8,240 nucleotides of DNA from Acinetobacter sp. (GTDB lineage Bacteria > Pseudomonadota > Gammaproteobacteria > Pseudomonadales > Moraxellaceae): assembly GCA_030152675.1 (NCBI GenBank), contig JASLIY010000281.1, positions 1-8,240 of the forward strand. Reading direction: 5' to 3'. This document shows, in pieces, positions 1 through 7,126 of this stretch. Numbering within the stretch: the stretch's first letter is position 1; the number at the start of each line of letters is the position of its first letter. The position numbers and the translations under genes were made by a program. A model generated the notes under the pieces. The model ran no database searches and was not told the DNA's origin. It saw nothing but the letters and a program-made list of their open reading frames with translations.

Positions 1-2003
1 AACTGTAACCATGCCAAACCTTGTTGTTGATAGCCACGTAACTCACCTTGGAAACCCTGAGGAGTTGGAAGATATTGCTGATAGCCTTGTTTTAACTGCT
101 CTGCGAAGTCTTTTAAGCGCTGTTGGCTCTGCCATTCTAGGCCGAGTTGATGCTGTAATTGCAACAGTTGACTGGCATCATAACGATCGACTTGGCGTGA
201 TTCGGGCTGTTGTAATATATCTTTTAAGTACAATAAAATTGGTTTGATTTCTTGTGCTGAGATACTCAGTTGAGCGCGCTCAGGATCTACAGAGATATTT
301 AAAAAGCGTTTTTCATCGAGTTGCTCAATATAATCCGCATCGAGAAGTTGTGGGGACTGCTGAATCAGATTGGCCAAGAGATCGATCAGATTATAACGGT
401 TGCCTGCAGGGTCCTGTACCGTCACGCCGACATCAAACCAATCCTGACGTTGTGCAGAAGGTTCAAGTGAGAACTCGATATTTTGGGCCAATTCCAGATT
501 AAATAAACTCTGTGGCGTATGTTCAACTTGCCAACCCAATTGTTCAAACTGATTGACAGGGATGAGCTGCGCAATCCAATCCTGTGGATCAGCACACACC
601 ACATCATCTGAAATATCGTGCTCAAACTTCGACTGTTTGAGGATCTTGAGTTGATTGGCGGGATGAAGTGAGGGAATTAAGTCTTTGAGTTGTTGAATAT
701 ACTGTTGCTCTCGATCGAAATCACGCAGTTGTTTTACCGTTTTATCTTGCACCGTGCCCATAAAACTTTCGGCACTGCTGCCGGATTTTATGCGGCCGCC
801 CTGATATTCAAACTCGATTTCAGCAAAGGCATATTGCTCATGGCCCAAGCGTTGTTCTAGTTTGGAAAATGCACCAAAGCGGATAATCGCCACAGGTGCA
901 CCTTGAATCACTTTGAGCTCTTGTAAATATTGTGGTTGTGGAATCGCGATCGACACAGGCTGATGATGCATCATTTGATCGAACTGATTGAGCAAGGAGA
1001 CCGGTAGGGCTGGCATACTCACTAAATGCTGTAATAACTCTGCAGGATAATCGCTCTCGAGTGGTCCAATTAGATGCTGTGCCGTGTCGATATAACACAA
1101 GGGTTGTGAGGGAAAAATACAAAAATTACTGGCATGCGTATTGAGGGGAATACGGCGTTGTTGCTGATCGATAATATACAGTTCTAATTTTTCAGTTTCA
1201 GACTGGATCCCATTTTTCCATGCAAACTCGAGATGCTGTGGGGCATCGGTCCAGCTGAGTGCTTTGTTTTGATATTGCTGCCAATGTACCAGTCCAGTTT
1301 CAATCAGGCCTCTAAATATATTCAGTGGCATATTACTTAGATCTAAGTGCGGCATATAAAAATGATCGACTTGATTGAGTTTGGCATAAAAATAAATCTG
1401 GGAAAATAAGGTGCGCTCGGCCTCAGACAGTTTGAGGCGTTGATTTAAAATATTGTCATAACTGGTATAGATCGTGGTATCGCGTATTTCACCTGCTTTA
1501 TTGCGGCGTACTTTATGCACGGCAGTTTCAATATCAAGAGGGTTATTTTTCCAGTTGAGGATATAGATCAGTTGATTGTGCGGATTGACCGAACGTGATT
1601 GGCGCTGAGTTAAATACTGTTTAAATTGATTGAGCCATTGTTCAGCTTCACGATATTGCGGCTGCTGGTGATGCATTTGCGGACTGAGTGCCGCGCCTTG
1701 AGGGGTTTGAACCAGAGCAGGATCTAAATACTCAGCGTAGAAGAAGCGTGCCAGTGCTGCCGCATGTTTACAGTTAAAACCCACCGGACAACTGCAATCT
1801 GTTTCTGTTAAACGATTCAGGGTGGAGTGATATTCGATGGTGGTATCGTAATAATCCGTGCCTTCAATTTGCGCGTAGGCCACGGTGGTCGGGCCTTCGG
1901 TCATGATGTCTAAGGTTTCAAGGTCAATATGTTGAACATAGCTGGCACTGCGTTGGATCGTAATGCTGCTAAATCGTGATAGAAACTTATTGAGACTGGA
2001 CAT
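1..2003 (-). CDS. SNF2-family DEAD/DEAH-box helicase with SWIM zinc finger (N-terminal part, truncated by the window edge)
   Basis: Reading the minus strand from the ATG at 2003-2001 gives 667 uninterrupted codons up to the left edge, so the 3' end lies outside. A SWIM-type zinc finger (CxC, five residues, CxH) is visible at C70, C72, C78 and H80, in the segment CSCPVGFNCKH. A long region without a recognisable motif follows, in the place where bacterial SNF2 proteins carry an associated domain. Residues 655-667 (LRGYQQQGLAWLQ) match the conserved entry motif that opens the SNF2 ATPase core; Walker A, DEXH and the later motifs would lie beyond the edge. By family knowledge these are cytosolic, ATP-driven DNA translocases of the RapA/HepA type, about 1,000-1,150 residues long; the exact role and partners are not deducible. 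The start is supported by a TATAAT at 2036-2041, but there is no clear Shine-Dalgarno before it, so M34 is a less likely alternative. The shorter open frames inside this stretch are shadows. Confidence 0.9.
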   Translation of the reverse strand, partial: MSSLNKFLSRFSSITIQRSASYVQHIDLETLDIMTEGPTTVAYAQIEGTDYYDTTIEYHSTLNRLTETDCSCPVGFNCKHAAALARFFYAEYLDPALVQTPQGAALSPQMHHQQPQYREAEQWLNQFKQYLTQRQSRSVNPHNQLIYILNWKNNPLDIETAVHKVRRNKAGEIRDTTIYTSYDNILNQRLKLSEAERTLFSQIYFYAKLNQVDHFYMPHLDLSNMPLNIFRGLIETGLVHWQQYQNKALSWTDAPQHLEFAWKNGIQSETEKLELYIIDQQQRRIPLNTHASNFCIFPSQPLCYIDTAQHLIGPLESDYPAELLQHLVSMPALPVSLLNQFDQMMHHQPVSIAIPQPQYLQELKVIQGAPVAIIRFGAFSKLEQRLGHEQYAFAEIEFEYQGGRIKSGSSAESFMGTVQDKTVKQLRDFDREQQYIQQLKDLIPSLHPANQLKILKQSKFEHDISDDVVCADPQDWIAQLIPVNQFEQLGWQVEHTPQSLFNLELAQNIEFSLEPSAQRQDWFDVGVTVQDPAGNRYNLIDLLANLIQQSPQLLDADYIEQLDEKRFLNISVDPERAQLSISAQEIKPILLYLKDILQQPESRQVDRYDASQLLQLQHQLGLEWQSQQRLKDFAEQLKQGYQQYLPTPQGFQGELRGYQQQGLAWLQ

Positions 2004-2035
2004 AGATCGGCGAAAATTAAAAATAAATAGCCGTG

Positions 2036-2041
2036 ATTATA
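2036..2041 (-). promoter_or_regulatory. Candidate -10 box of the SNF2 helicase promoter
   Basis: On the minus strand this is a perfect TATAAT, 32 bases upstream of the helicase ATG. That would give a leader of roughly 25 bases. The corresponding -35 position (about 2059-2064) reads GTTTAT, a poor match. The leader just before the ATG lacks a purine-rich ribosome-binding site, so translation may start weakly. Confidence 0.45.
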
Positions 2042-2151
2042 AGATAGATTTGCGCAAGATAAACCGAAGTACACATTTATAAGGTATTTAAACTGTTGGC
2101 TATGGCAGGCTTGGATTAAAAGCAGCCATTGGGATGCAGATCTAGAAAAGA

Positions 2152-2181
2152 AAACAGCCCATCATCCTGATGGGGCTGTTT
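2152..2181 (-). terminator. Intrinsic terminator pointing left, with no obvious gene in front of it
   Basis: The arms AAACAGCCC (2152-2160) and GGGCTGTTT (2173-2181) pair perfectly. The stem continues as ATCA/TGAT with one bulged G at 2172 and a TCC loop. On the minus strand the stem is followed by TTTTCTTTTC, a usable U-tract; on the plus strand it is followed by TTTCGTATC, a poor one. It therefore best terminates a minus-strand transcript coming from 2182 or further right. It may also shield the helicase gene from read-through. Confidence 0.7.
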
Positions 2182-2450
2182 CGTATCGTGTTGAAGGTAT
2201 AACTCCTGTCGTACCTAAGCGTCCTGCTGTTGGGTAAATCTTATTGTTTTTCTATTTGGAGGCTTCCTGCTTCCTGTTAAAGCCATATTAGGTGCAATGG
2301 CGTCTGCGGTATATTCGCCATTTTCTGCAGAGGGTGTAAGCCAAAAGCGACAAAGGCGCAAAAGTGTAAAAATCGAGAGCAAAAATCGAAAACCAACAAC
2401 TTGAATTGCGAATCTTGTGGAAATAGCCAAACTAAATCAATAATAGATTT
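2182..2450 (-). other. Unexplained spacer; possible short minus-strand RNA or gene remnant ending at the 2152-2181 terminator
   Basis: This stretch has no convincing gene on either strand. On the minus strand a 71-codon frame is open from 2430 to 2215, but it begins with TTG and has no Shine-Dalgarno. Its sequence (hydrophobic start, then a polar tail ending FTQQQDA) matches no family I can name. The minus strand has local pairing potential: ATGGCG (2298-2303) with CGCCAT (2317-2322), and GGCTT near 2271 with AAGCC near 2280. A weak promoter-like pair TTGATT/CAAGAT with 17-base spacing lies near 2436-2408 on the minus strand. A short untranslated RNA or a decayed gene would both fit; the leftward terminator just beyond is the main reason to suspect a transcript. 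Confidence 0.3.
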
Positions 2451-2503
2451 AAGTTTGCTAATAATCGGTTAAAATTTATCTTTTTTGTGATGTTGGAGCA
2501 TAG

Positions 2504-3634
2504 ATGCAGAATAATCATAAAACCTGGCAACAGACATTACAAACGCTGGTGTTTTTACTGCTCTTTATCATTTTATCGGGTTGGTTGCTGCAAATCGGTC
2601 AAACATTATTATTGCCAGTCTTTATTGCCGCGATCTCTATTTATATCTTGGTGACTTTAACCGATTGGCTTGGGCGTTTGCCGCTGTTAAATCGCAGTCC
2701 ACTCTGGTTACGTCATATTTTGGTTTTGACGGGTTTTATCGCCACCTTATTTGGTTTAAGCCATATTGTGGTCAGTACCGGTGAGCAGATCGTTAGTTCG
2801 GCGCCGATTTATCAAGCCAATCTAGAAAAGATTATTGTGCAGCTCAGTGTCAATATGGGCTTGAGCCAAGATCCTGATTGGAATTTGATCCGTGAAATGA
2901 CGCTCGACAAAATCAATATGCAGTATTTGTTTAGCTCGATTATTTCAGCCCTGAGTTCGTTGACCGGTATGATCGTATTGATCGTGGTATACGCGTTGTT
3001 TTTATTGACTGAACGCAGTCGATTTGCAATGAAGTTTGCCATGGCATTTCCGGGGCCGGGCGCTGAACGTACCAAAGCATTGGTCATCGATATTAACCGC
3101 AAGATCGGCGATTATCTGGCGATCAAAACGCTGATTAATATTATCCTCGGTGTGATCTCGCTGGTGATTATGTGGTTATGTGGGGTAGAGCATGCGTTAT
3201 TCTGGGCATTGGTGATTGGGATATTGAACTATATCCCCTATATCGGCTCATTACTCGGCGTGGTCTTTCCGGTCTTGCTGACCCTGGTACAGTTTGGTTC
3301 GATTCAAATGACCATCTTGGTGGCCAGTTTACTCACCATCGCGCAGATGTATGTCGGGAATGTGCTAGAGCCGAAAATGATCGGTAAGCAGATTAACCTT
3401 TCTCCCTTTGTGGTCTTAATCTCCTTGTCCTTATGGTCATCGATTTGGGGCGTGGCTGGGGCCATCTTGGCGATTCCATTGACCTCGATTTTGGTGATTG
3501 TTCTCAGCGCTTTTCAGTCGACGCGTTCAGTGGCGATTTTATTGGTGGATGACCCGAGTAGTTATGAAAATGACCATGCGGCTGAAATCAAGATTCGCGC
3601 CCAACTCGAAGATGAGAATGGCACTGTATCTTGA
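2504..3634 (+). CDS. AI-2E family transporter (PerM/TqsA-like membrane protein)
   Basis: This 376-residue integral membrane protein has the hydrophobic layout of the AI-2E exporter superfamily. Paired N-terminal segments lie near residues 13-35 and 37-54, then one near 70-92. A soluble loop at about 95-145 follows, then segments near 150-169, 208-226, 231-258, 268-288 and 300-335. Signature pieces are NYIPYIGSLLG at 242-252 and NVLEPKMIG at 286-294, followed by the NLSPFVVLISL stretch and a final hydrophobic hairpin (WGVAGAILAIPLT). The polar C-terminal tail is about 40 residues. Length is typical. The start is supported by GGAG at 2495-2498, five bases before the ATG. Family members have been linked to autoinducer-2 export, sodium/proton antiport and other substrates, so the substrate here cannot be read from sequence. 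It appears to be a single-gene unit. A possible -10 (TAAAAT, 2470-2475) precedes it, with no good -35. Confidence 0.92.
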   Translation: MQNNHKTWQQTLQTLVFLLLFIILSGWLLQIGQTLLLPVFIAAISIYILVTLTDWLGRLPLLNRSPLWLRHILVLTGFIATLFGLSHIVVSTGEQIVSSAPIYQANLEKIIVQLSVNMGLSQDPDWNLIREMTLDKINMQYLFSSIISALSSLTGMIVLIVVYALFLLTERSRFAMKFAMAFPGPGAERTKALVIDINRKIGDYLAIKTLINIILGVISLVIMWLCGVEHALFWALVIGILNYIPYIGSLLGVVFPVLLTLVQFGSIQMTILVASLLTIAQMYVGNVLEPKMIGKQINLSPFVVLISLSLWSSIWGVAGAILAIPLTSILVIVLSAFQSTRSVAILLVDDPSSYENDHAAEIKIRAQLEDENGTVS

Positions 3635-3671
3635 TTTTTAAAGTTAGATCTTCAATGTGAACAAATCAAAA

Positions 3672-3698
3672 AAAGCCCCATGCTGATCATGGGGCTTT
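3672..3698 (-). terminator. Hairpin terminator of the outer membrane protein gene, shared with the converging AI-2E gene
   Basis: Perfect 11-base arms AAAGCCCCATG (3672-3682) and CATGGGGCTTT (3688-3698) flank a 5-base loop. On the minus strand the stem runs into seven consecutive T residues, giving a strong U-tract 26 bases after the stop codon of the 3724-4425 gene. On the plus strand only three T residues follow, but the stem lies 38 bases after the AI-2E stop, so it probably works in both directions. Confidence 0.88.
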
Positions 3699-3723
3699 GG
3701 CGAGGAATGGCATCATAGAGGGA

Positions 3724-4425
3724 TTAAAAATGTGCGTTTAAGCCAATATAAGGGCCTTTAAATTGGTAACTAATACTTGCATCATTTTTCTTATTAAAGT
3801 CGATGTCAGTATAACGATAACCGACTTTGGCACCCACATCTAACATCAGGTTTTGCACAAAGTTATATTGAACTTCGGCCTGTACATCCGTTAATTTCAC
3901 ATCTTGAATATTACTATACACTGCTTCGCCTTTCGCACTTAATCCCGTAAATGGAAGTTTGGCACCCACTGCGGCATAAACGATGGCTTGATTACCCGAG
4001 ATATCAAATTGCGCCGACTGCGTTGGACGGTTAAATACAGTCTTGCCATCGAGATTGGCGAGGCCAAGACCAATATCTGCGCTGACCACATTATCTAAAA
4101 TTTCATAATATAAAATATAGTCGGTATGACGTAGCTCAGTACTGCTGCTGGCAGTTGCATCGGCAGCATCTTTGCCGTCGGCTTTGAGATTAACTGTTTT
4201 AATTTTTGCATTGGGGAGAAACGGGACCGGATGCTCAAAGGAGAGGGAGAGTTGTGCCGCACCATCTCGATCTAAGCTTTGATGTTCACGAACCGGTTTT
4301 GTGGTATCGACCTTACCATCATAAAACCAGTAGCTGGCATCGGCATTCAACCCAATAAAATCAGCTTGTGCCCAAGAGCTGAGTGATGCTGCTAACGTAA
4401 ATAGCGATAATTTTAGAACCTTCAT
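3724..4425 (-). CDS. Outer membrane beta-barrel protein, probably TIGR04219 family
   Basis: This is a 233-residue exported protein. Residues 1-21 form a classical signal peptide: KVLK, a hydrophobic core, then a likely signal peptidase I cut after AQA, giving a mature start DFIGLNAD. The rest alternates polar and hydrophobic residues as in amphipathic strands, and the chain ends in Phe (GLNAHF), the usual recognition signal for the BAM outer-membrane assembly machine. The mature start and size resemble the TIGR04219 family of small outer membrane proteins, whose function is unknown; I assign it from memory of the pattern. The frame stays open 19 codons further upstream to 4482, but the start at 4425 is preferred because the signal peptide begins there and GAGGAAGG lies immediately upstream. 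It is transcribed alone, divergent from the DUF1287 gene, and ends at the terminator at 3672-3698. Confidence 0.8.
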   Translation of the reverse strand: MKVLKLSLFTLAASLSSWAQADFIGLNADASYWFYDGKVDTTKPVREHQSLDRDGAAQLSLSFEHPVPFLPNAKIKTVNLKADGKDAADATASSSTELRHTDYILYYEILDNVVSADIGLGLANLDGKTVFNRPTQSAQFDISGNQAIVYAAVGAKLPFTGLSAKGEAVYSNIQDVKLTDVQAEVQYNFVQNLMLDVGAKVGYRYTDIDFNKKNDASISYQFKGPYIGLNAHF

Positions 4426-4461
4426 ACCTTCCTCTTTTGATCTAACAACGACATGGCTTGG

Positions 4462-4491
4462 AGCCAATGCAATGCGATTCAAACATTGGCT
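4462..4491. promoter_or_regulatory. Inverted repeat upstream of the outer membrane protein gene
   Basis: Perfect 8-base arms AGCCAATG (4462-4469) and CATTGGCT (4484-4491) are separated by 14 bases. The repeat lies 37-66 bases upstream of the chosen start of the 3724-4425 gene. It could be a regulator-binding dyad or, if transcription starts further right, a hairpin in that gene's mRNA leader. No T-tract follows it on either strand, so it is unlikely to be a terminator. Confidence 0.4.
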
Positions 4492-4600
4492 GAAAAACGT
4501 GGTTGCTCATCATATAGAGCTTAAATCCAACTTTCATTATCTACTTTCAGTTCATCACAAATTTAGCGTAAGATCATCGCTTGGAAAGGTTAATAATTTT

Positions 4601-4606
4601 TATAAT
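4601..4606 (+). promoter_or_regulatory. Candidate -10 box for the DUF1287 gene
   Basis: A perfect TATAAT sits 76 bases before the chosen start of the DUF1287 gene, within an AT-rich run. The -35 is ambiguous: TTGGAA at 4581-4586 is a good hexamer but only 14 bases away, while a 17-base spacing falls on CGCTTG, a poor match. It would produce a leader of about 70 bases. Confidence 0.4.
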
Positions 4607-4682
4607 TCAACGCTGTAATTAAGACGTGATTAAAAGTTAAATTTTTGTGTTCCACCCAGTAACAAGAGATAAAGAGAAAAAT

Positions 4683-5285
4683 ATGAACTTTAAAATATTC
4701 ATCAAGCCGCTTTTATGCGCAACCTTGCTCTTGAGTAGTTTGAGTGCATGGGCTTTTCAAGCCAATCAATTGGTCAGTGATGCACGTGCTCAAATTGGCA
4801 AGACGCTACTCTATGATCCGGGCTACAGTGCTTTGAGCTATCCGATGGGGGATGTGCCGATGATCAAAGGGGTGTGTACCGATGTGGTGATCCGCGCACT
4901 GCGGGTGCAAGGCATTGATCTTCAGCAGCGTATTCACCAAGACATGCAGAAAAACTTTGCAGCCTATCCGCAAAAATGGGGACTGAAACGGCCAGATAAA
5001 AATATCGACCATCGTCGTGTGCCCAATATCATGACTTATTTCACTCGACAGGGATATCAAGTCAACGCGGATCCGGCGCAAACCCAGCATTATCGAGCGG
5101 GGGATATTGTGGCATGGGATTTGGGCAAAGGCTTGACCCATATTGGTGTGATCTCAGATAAAGTGGCGCCGCGCTCAACCACGCCATGGGTGATCCATAA
5201 TATTGGCTATGGCACGCAGGAAAATAATATTCTCTTCCAATATAAAATTATCGGGCATTATCGTGTGCCAGCCAGTGTGCGTTAA
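4683..5285 (+). CDS. Secreted DUF1287 family protein (YijF-like), NlpC/P60-like fold suspected
   Basis: This 200-residue protein has an N-terminal signal peptide (residues 1-24, likely cut after SAWA), so it acts in the periplasm or envelope. C12 lies inside the hydrophobic core and does not form a proper lipobox. The body matches DUF1287, represented by E. coli YijF: GVCTDVVIRAL around C65, GIDLQQRIHQDM at 77-88, GDIVAWDLG at 140-148, THIGVISDK at 152-160 and VIHNIGYG at 170-177. The order Cys65, His153 (in a GD...HIG context) and His172 resembles the catalytic layout of NlpC/P60 cysteine peptidases and amidases. The family has no established reaction as far as I know, so a cell-wall role is only inference. 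A start 12 codons earlier (4647) is possible, but the signal peptide begins at 4683 and AAAGAGA (4671-4677) gives normal spacing. It is divergent from the outer membrane protein gene, and no clear terminator follows. Confidence 0.88.
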   Translation: MNFKIFIKPLLCATLLLSSLSAWAFQANQLVSDARAQIGKTLLYDPGYSALSYPMGDVPMIKGVCTDVVIRALRVQGIDLQQRIHQDMQKNFAAYPQKWGLKRPDKNIDHRRVPNIMTYFTRQGYQVNADPAQTQHYRAGDIVAWDLGKGLTHIGVISDKVAPRSTTPWVIHNIGYGTQENNILFQYKIIGHYRVPASVR

Positions 5286-5637
5286 TTTTATAAATTTGCA
5301 TTGTTTGCAAGATTGACTTAGTTTTAATCAGGTTGAAGATTGGACTGGATAAAAAAACCACAAACCCGAATATATTTTTAATTTTTTTACTGAGTTTATA
5401 TGCTGAGATTGCAGTAATGCGCACAGAAAACAGGTATTGTTGCGTCATTAAACAGTATTTTGAGTTCTTAGTTTTTACATAAATCTCAGTTCTGAATTAC
5501 TGGTTTGCAATTAGAACAGTGTGCTCAAAAGGCGCGGGTCTTATTCAAACAACAAAATTACTTGGTACTTTTTTTGCCTGCGTTCTCACAATGACAATAA
5601 GCAGCATCAAAAAGATGCCTTAGGACTAGGTGTTTTT
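5286..5637. other. Intergenic leader region of the NSS transporter operon
   Basis: These 352 bases hold no credible gene and are AT-rich. A TTGACT at 5313-5318 could be a -35, but the matching -10 (AAGATT at 5336-5341) is weak. An imperfect dyad lies at 5489-5517: GTTCTGAATT pairs with AATTAGAAC, with one bulged G and a 10-base loop. The small TTGCA/TGCAA pairing at 5296-5310 is too weak to be a terminator for the DUF1287 gene. I do not recognise a riboswitch. The transporter frame stays open upstream to a GTG at 5521, but that extension is lysine-, asparagine- and serine-rich and unlike an NSS N-terminus. Confidence 0.5.
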
Positions 5638-7116
5638 ATGACAGATAAACGTGAAAACTGGTCTGCGCGATCAGGTTTTATTATTGCAGCAATTGGCTCT
5701 GCTGTTGGGTTGGGTAATATTTGGCGCTTTCCTTATGTCGCCTATGAAAATGGAGGAGGCGCGTTCCTCATTCCTTATCTTATTGCACTCTTAACGGCGG
5801 GTTTACCTTTACTGTTTTTAGATTACGCTGTGGGGCATCGCAGTAATGGTGCACCGCCGAAAGCCTATCAACAATTGACCAAATCAGCGCAAACACTTGG
5901 CTGGTGGCAGGTCTGTGTCTGTATCATCATTGGTTTATATTATGCCGGTGTCCTGACTTGGGCTGGAAGTTATATTTACTTCTCCATGGGACAGATGTGG
6001 GGCGCCGATCCAGAAGGATTTTTCTTTAATACCTTCTTGAATACGTCTGCTGAAACGGGCTTTGATCTGACCTTTGTCAGTCATTTATTCTGGCCATTGG
6101 TCGGGGTATGGATTGCTGTCTTGGCGATTTTATATGGTGGGGTGAAAAAGGGCGTTGAACTGTCCAATAAAATCTTCATGCCATTATTGATCGTGCTATT
6201 TACCATTTTAGTGATTCAAGCAGTGCGTTTACCGGGCGCGGCACAAGGTTTAAATGCCTTCTTTACGCCGAACTGGGCTGCGATGATGGACTATAAAGTA
6301 TGGCTTGCAGCTTATGGTCATATCTTCTTTAGTTTGTCGGTCGGCTTCGGGATTATGGTGACGTATGCATCGTATTTAAAACCGAAAACCAACCTGACAG
6401 GTTCTGGCTTGATCGTGGGTTTTGCCAACTCTTCATTTGAAATCTTGGCGGGGATTGGGGTATTTGCAGCATTGGGCTTTATGGCACAAGCCGCAGATAA
6501 ATCCGTTGCGGATGTGGTCAGTGGTGGTATTGGTTTGGCCTTTATTGCTTTCCCTAAACTGATTTCAAGCTTGGGTGCTGGTGCGGATCTGTTTGGTATT
6601 TTATTCTTCACCTCGTTATTCGTGGCGGGTATTACCTCGATGGTGAGTATTCTTGAAGTGCCAATTGCAGCATTACAAGACAAACTCAAATGGAGCCGTG
6701 TCAAAGCCGTGAGTGCGATTGGTGGCGGTACTGCATTGGTGTCGATCTTCTTATTCTCAACCAACAATGCGATTAAACTGGTCGACATTATCGATCACTT
6801 TATTAATAACCTCGGGATCGTATCGGGTGCCTTGGTGTCAATCGTGATGGTGGCGTGGTTTAAACGTAGTTTGATGCGCGAGTTAGAAATACACGTCAAT
6901 CATATCTCGACCATTAAACTTGGTCGTGCATGGGAATTTACGCTGACTGTTATCACTCCAGTGGTGTTGTTATCCACTTTGTTATTGGCGTTATATGCGT
7001 TGATCAAAGATGGTTATGGTGATTACTCAACCTCACTCACCATGATGTTTGGATGGGGCGTGATTATATTTTGTGCCTTGGGCGCCTTGGTCATGACCAA
7101 GATTCACGATCGATAG
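5638..7116 (+). CDS. Sodium-dependent NSS family amino-acid transporter (MetP-type large subunit)
   Basis: This 492-residue inner-membrane protein imports an amino acid using the sodium gradient (neurotransmitter:sodium symporter family, LeuT fold, 11-12 helices). The signature of helix 1 is plain: GSAVGLGNIWRFPY at 20-33, then ENGGGAFLIPY at 37-47. By hand alignment with LeuT, the sodium-site residues are kept: G20, A22, V23 and N27 in helix 1, T242 in GIMVTYASY, N264 in helix 7, and A330/T333/S334 in the AGITS motif of helix 8. E268 takes the place of the LeuT glutamate that makes transport chloride-independent. The start at 5638 is chosen because the conserved N-terminus begins there and AGG (5628-5630) is seven bases upstream. 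The next gene encodes a MetS-type small subunit, so methionine/alanine import like the Corynebacterium MetPS pair is the best guess for substrate. Confidence 0.93.
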   Translation: MTDKRENWSARSGFIIAAIGSAVGLGNIWRFPYVAYENGGGAFLIPYLIALLTAGLPLLFLDYAVGHRSNGAPPKAYQQLTKSAQTLGWWQVCVCIIIGLYYAGVLTWAGSYIYFSMGQMWGADPEGFFFNTFLNTSAETGFDLTFVSHLFWPLVGVWIAVLAILYGGVKKGVELSNKIFMPLLIVLFTILVIQAVRLPGAAQGLNAFFTPNWAAMMDYKVWLAAYGHIFFSLSVGFGIMVTYASYLKPKTNLTGSGLIVGFANSSFEILAGIGVFAALGFMAQAADKSVADVVSGGIGLAFIAFPKLISSLGAGADLFGILFFTSLFVAGITSMVSILEVPIAALQDKLKWSRVKAVSAIGGGTALVSIFLFSTNNAIKLVDIIDHFINNLGIVSGALVSIVMVAWFKRSLMRELEIHVNHISTIKLGRAWEFTLTVITPVVLLSTLLLALYALIKDGYGDYSTSLTMMFGWGVIIFCALGALVMTKIHDR

Positions 7117-7126
7117 GAGCATATCA

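Noticed and set aside
422..1122. Short minus-strand frames inside 1-2003
   Set aside because: They are out of frame with the continuous helicase reading frame on the same strand, which covers the whole region.
2215..2430. 71-codon minus-strand frame as a protein gene
   Set aside because: It starts at TTG, has no Shine-Dalgarno and matches no family I recognise. It is described instead as an unexplained stretch.
4426..4482. Upstream ATG adding 19 residues to the outer membrane protein
   Set aside because: It would bury the signal peptide behind a non-hydrophobic leader. A purine-rich site lies directly before the ATG at 4425.
4647..4682. Upstream ATG adding 12 residues to the DUF1287 protein
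   Set aside because: The extension is charged and precedes a complete signal peptide starting at 4683; the AAAGAGA site fits the later start.
5296..5310. TTGCA/TGCAA hairpin as terminator of the DUF1287 gene
   Set aside because: The stem is only five AT-rich pairs and no T-run follows.
5521..5637. Upstream GTG start that would add 39 residues to the NSS transporter
   Set aside because: The added segment is polar and unlike NSS N-termini. The conserved N-terminus begins at 5638, which has its own AGG ribosome-binding site.
6318..6788. 156-codon minus-strand frame inside the NSS transporter gene
   Set aside because: It is antisense to a gene with unmistakable family motifs and has a low-complexity Ala/Pro/Lys composition typical of a shadow frame.
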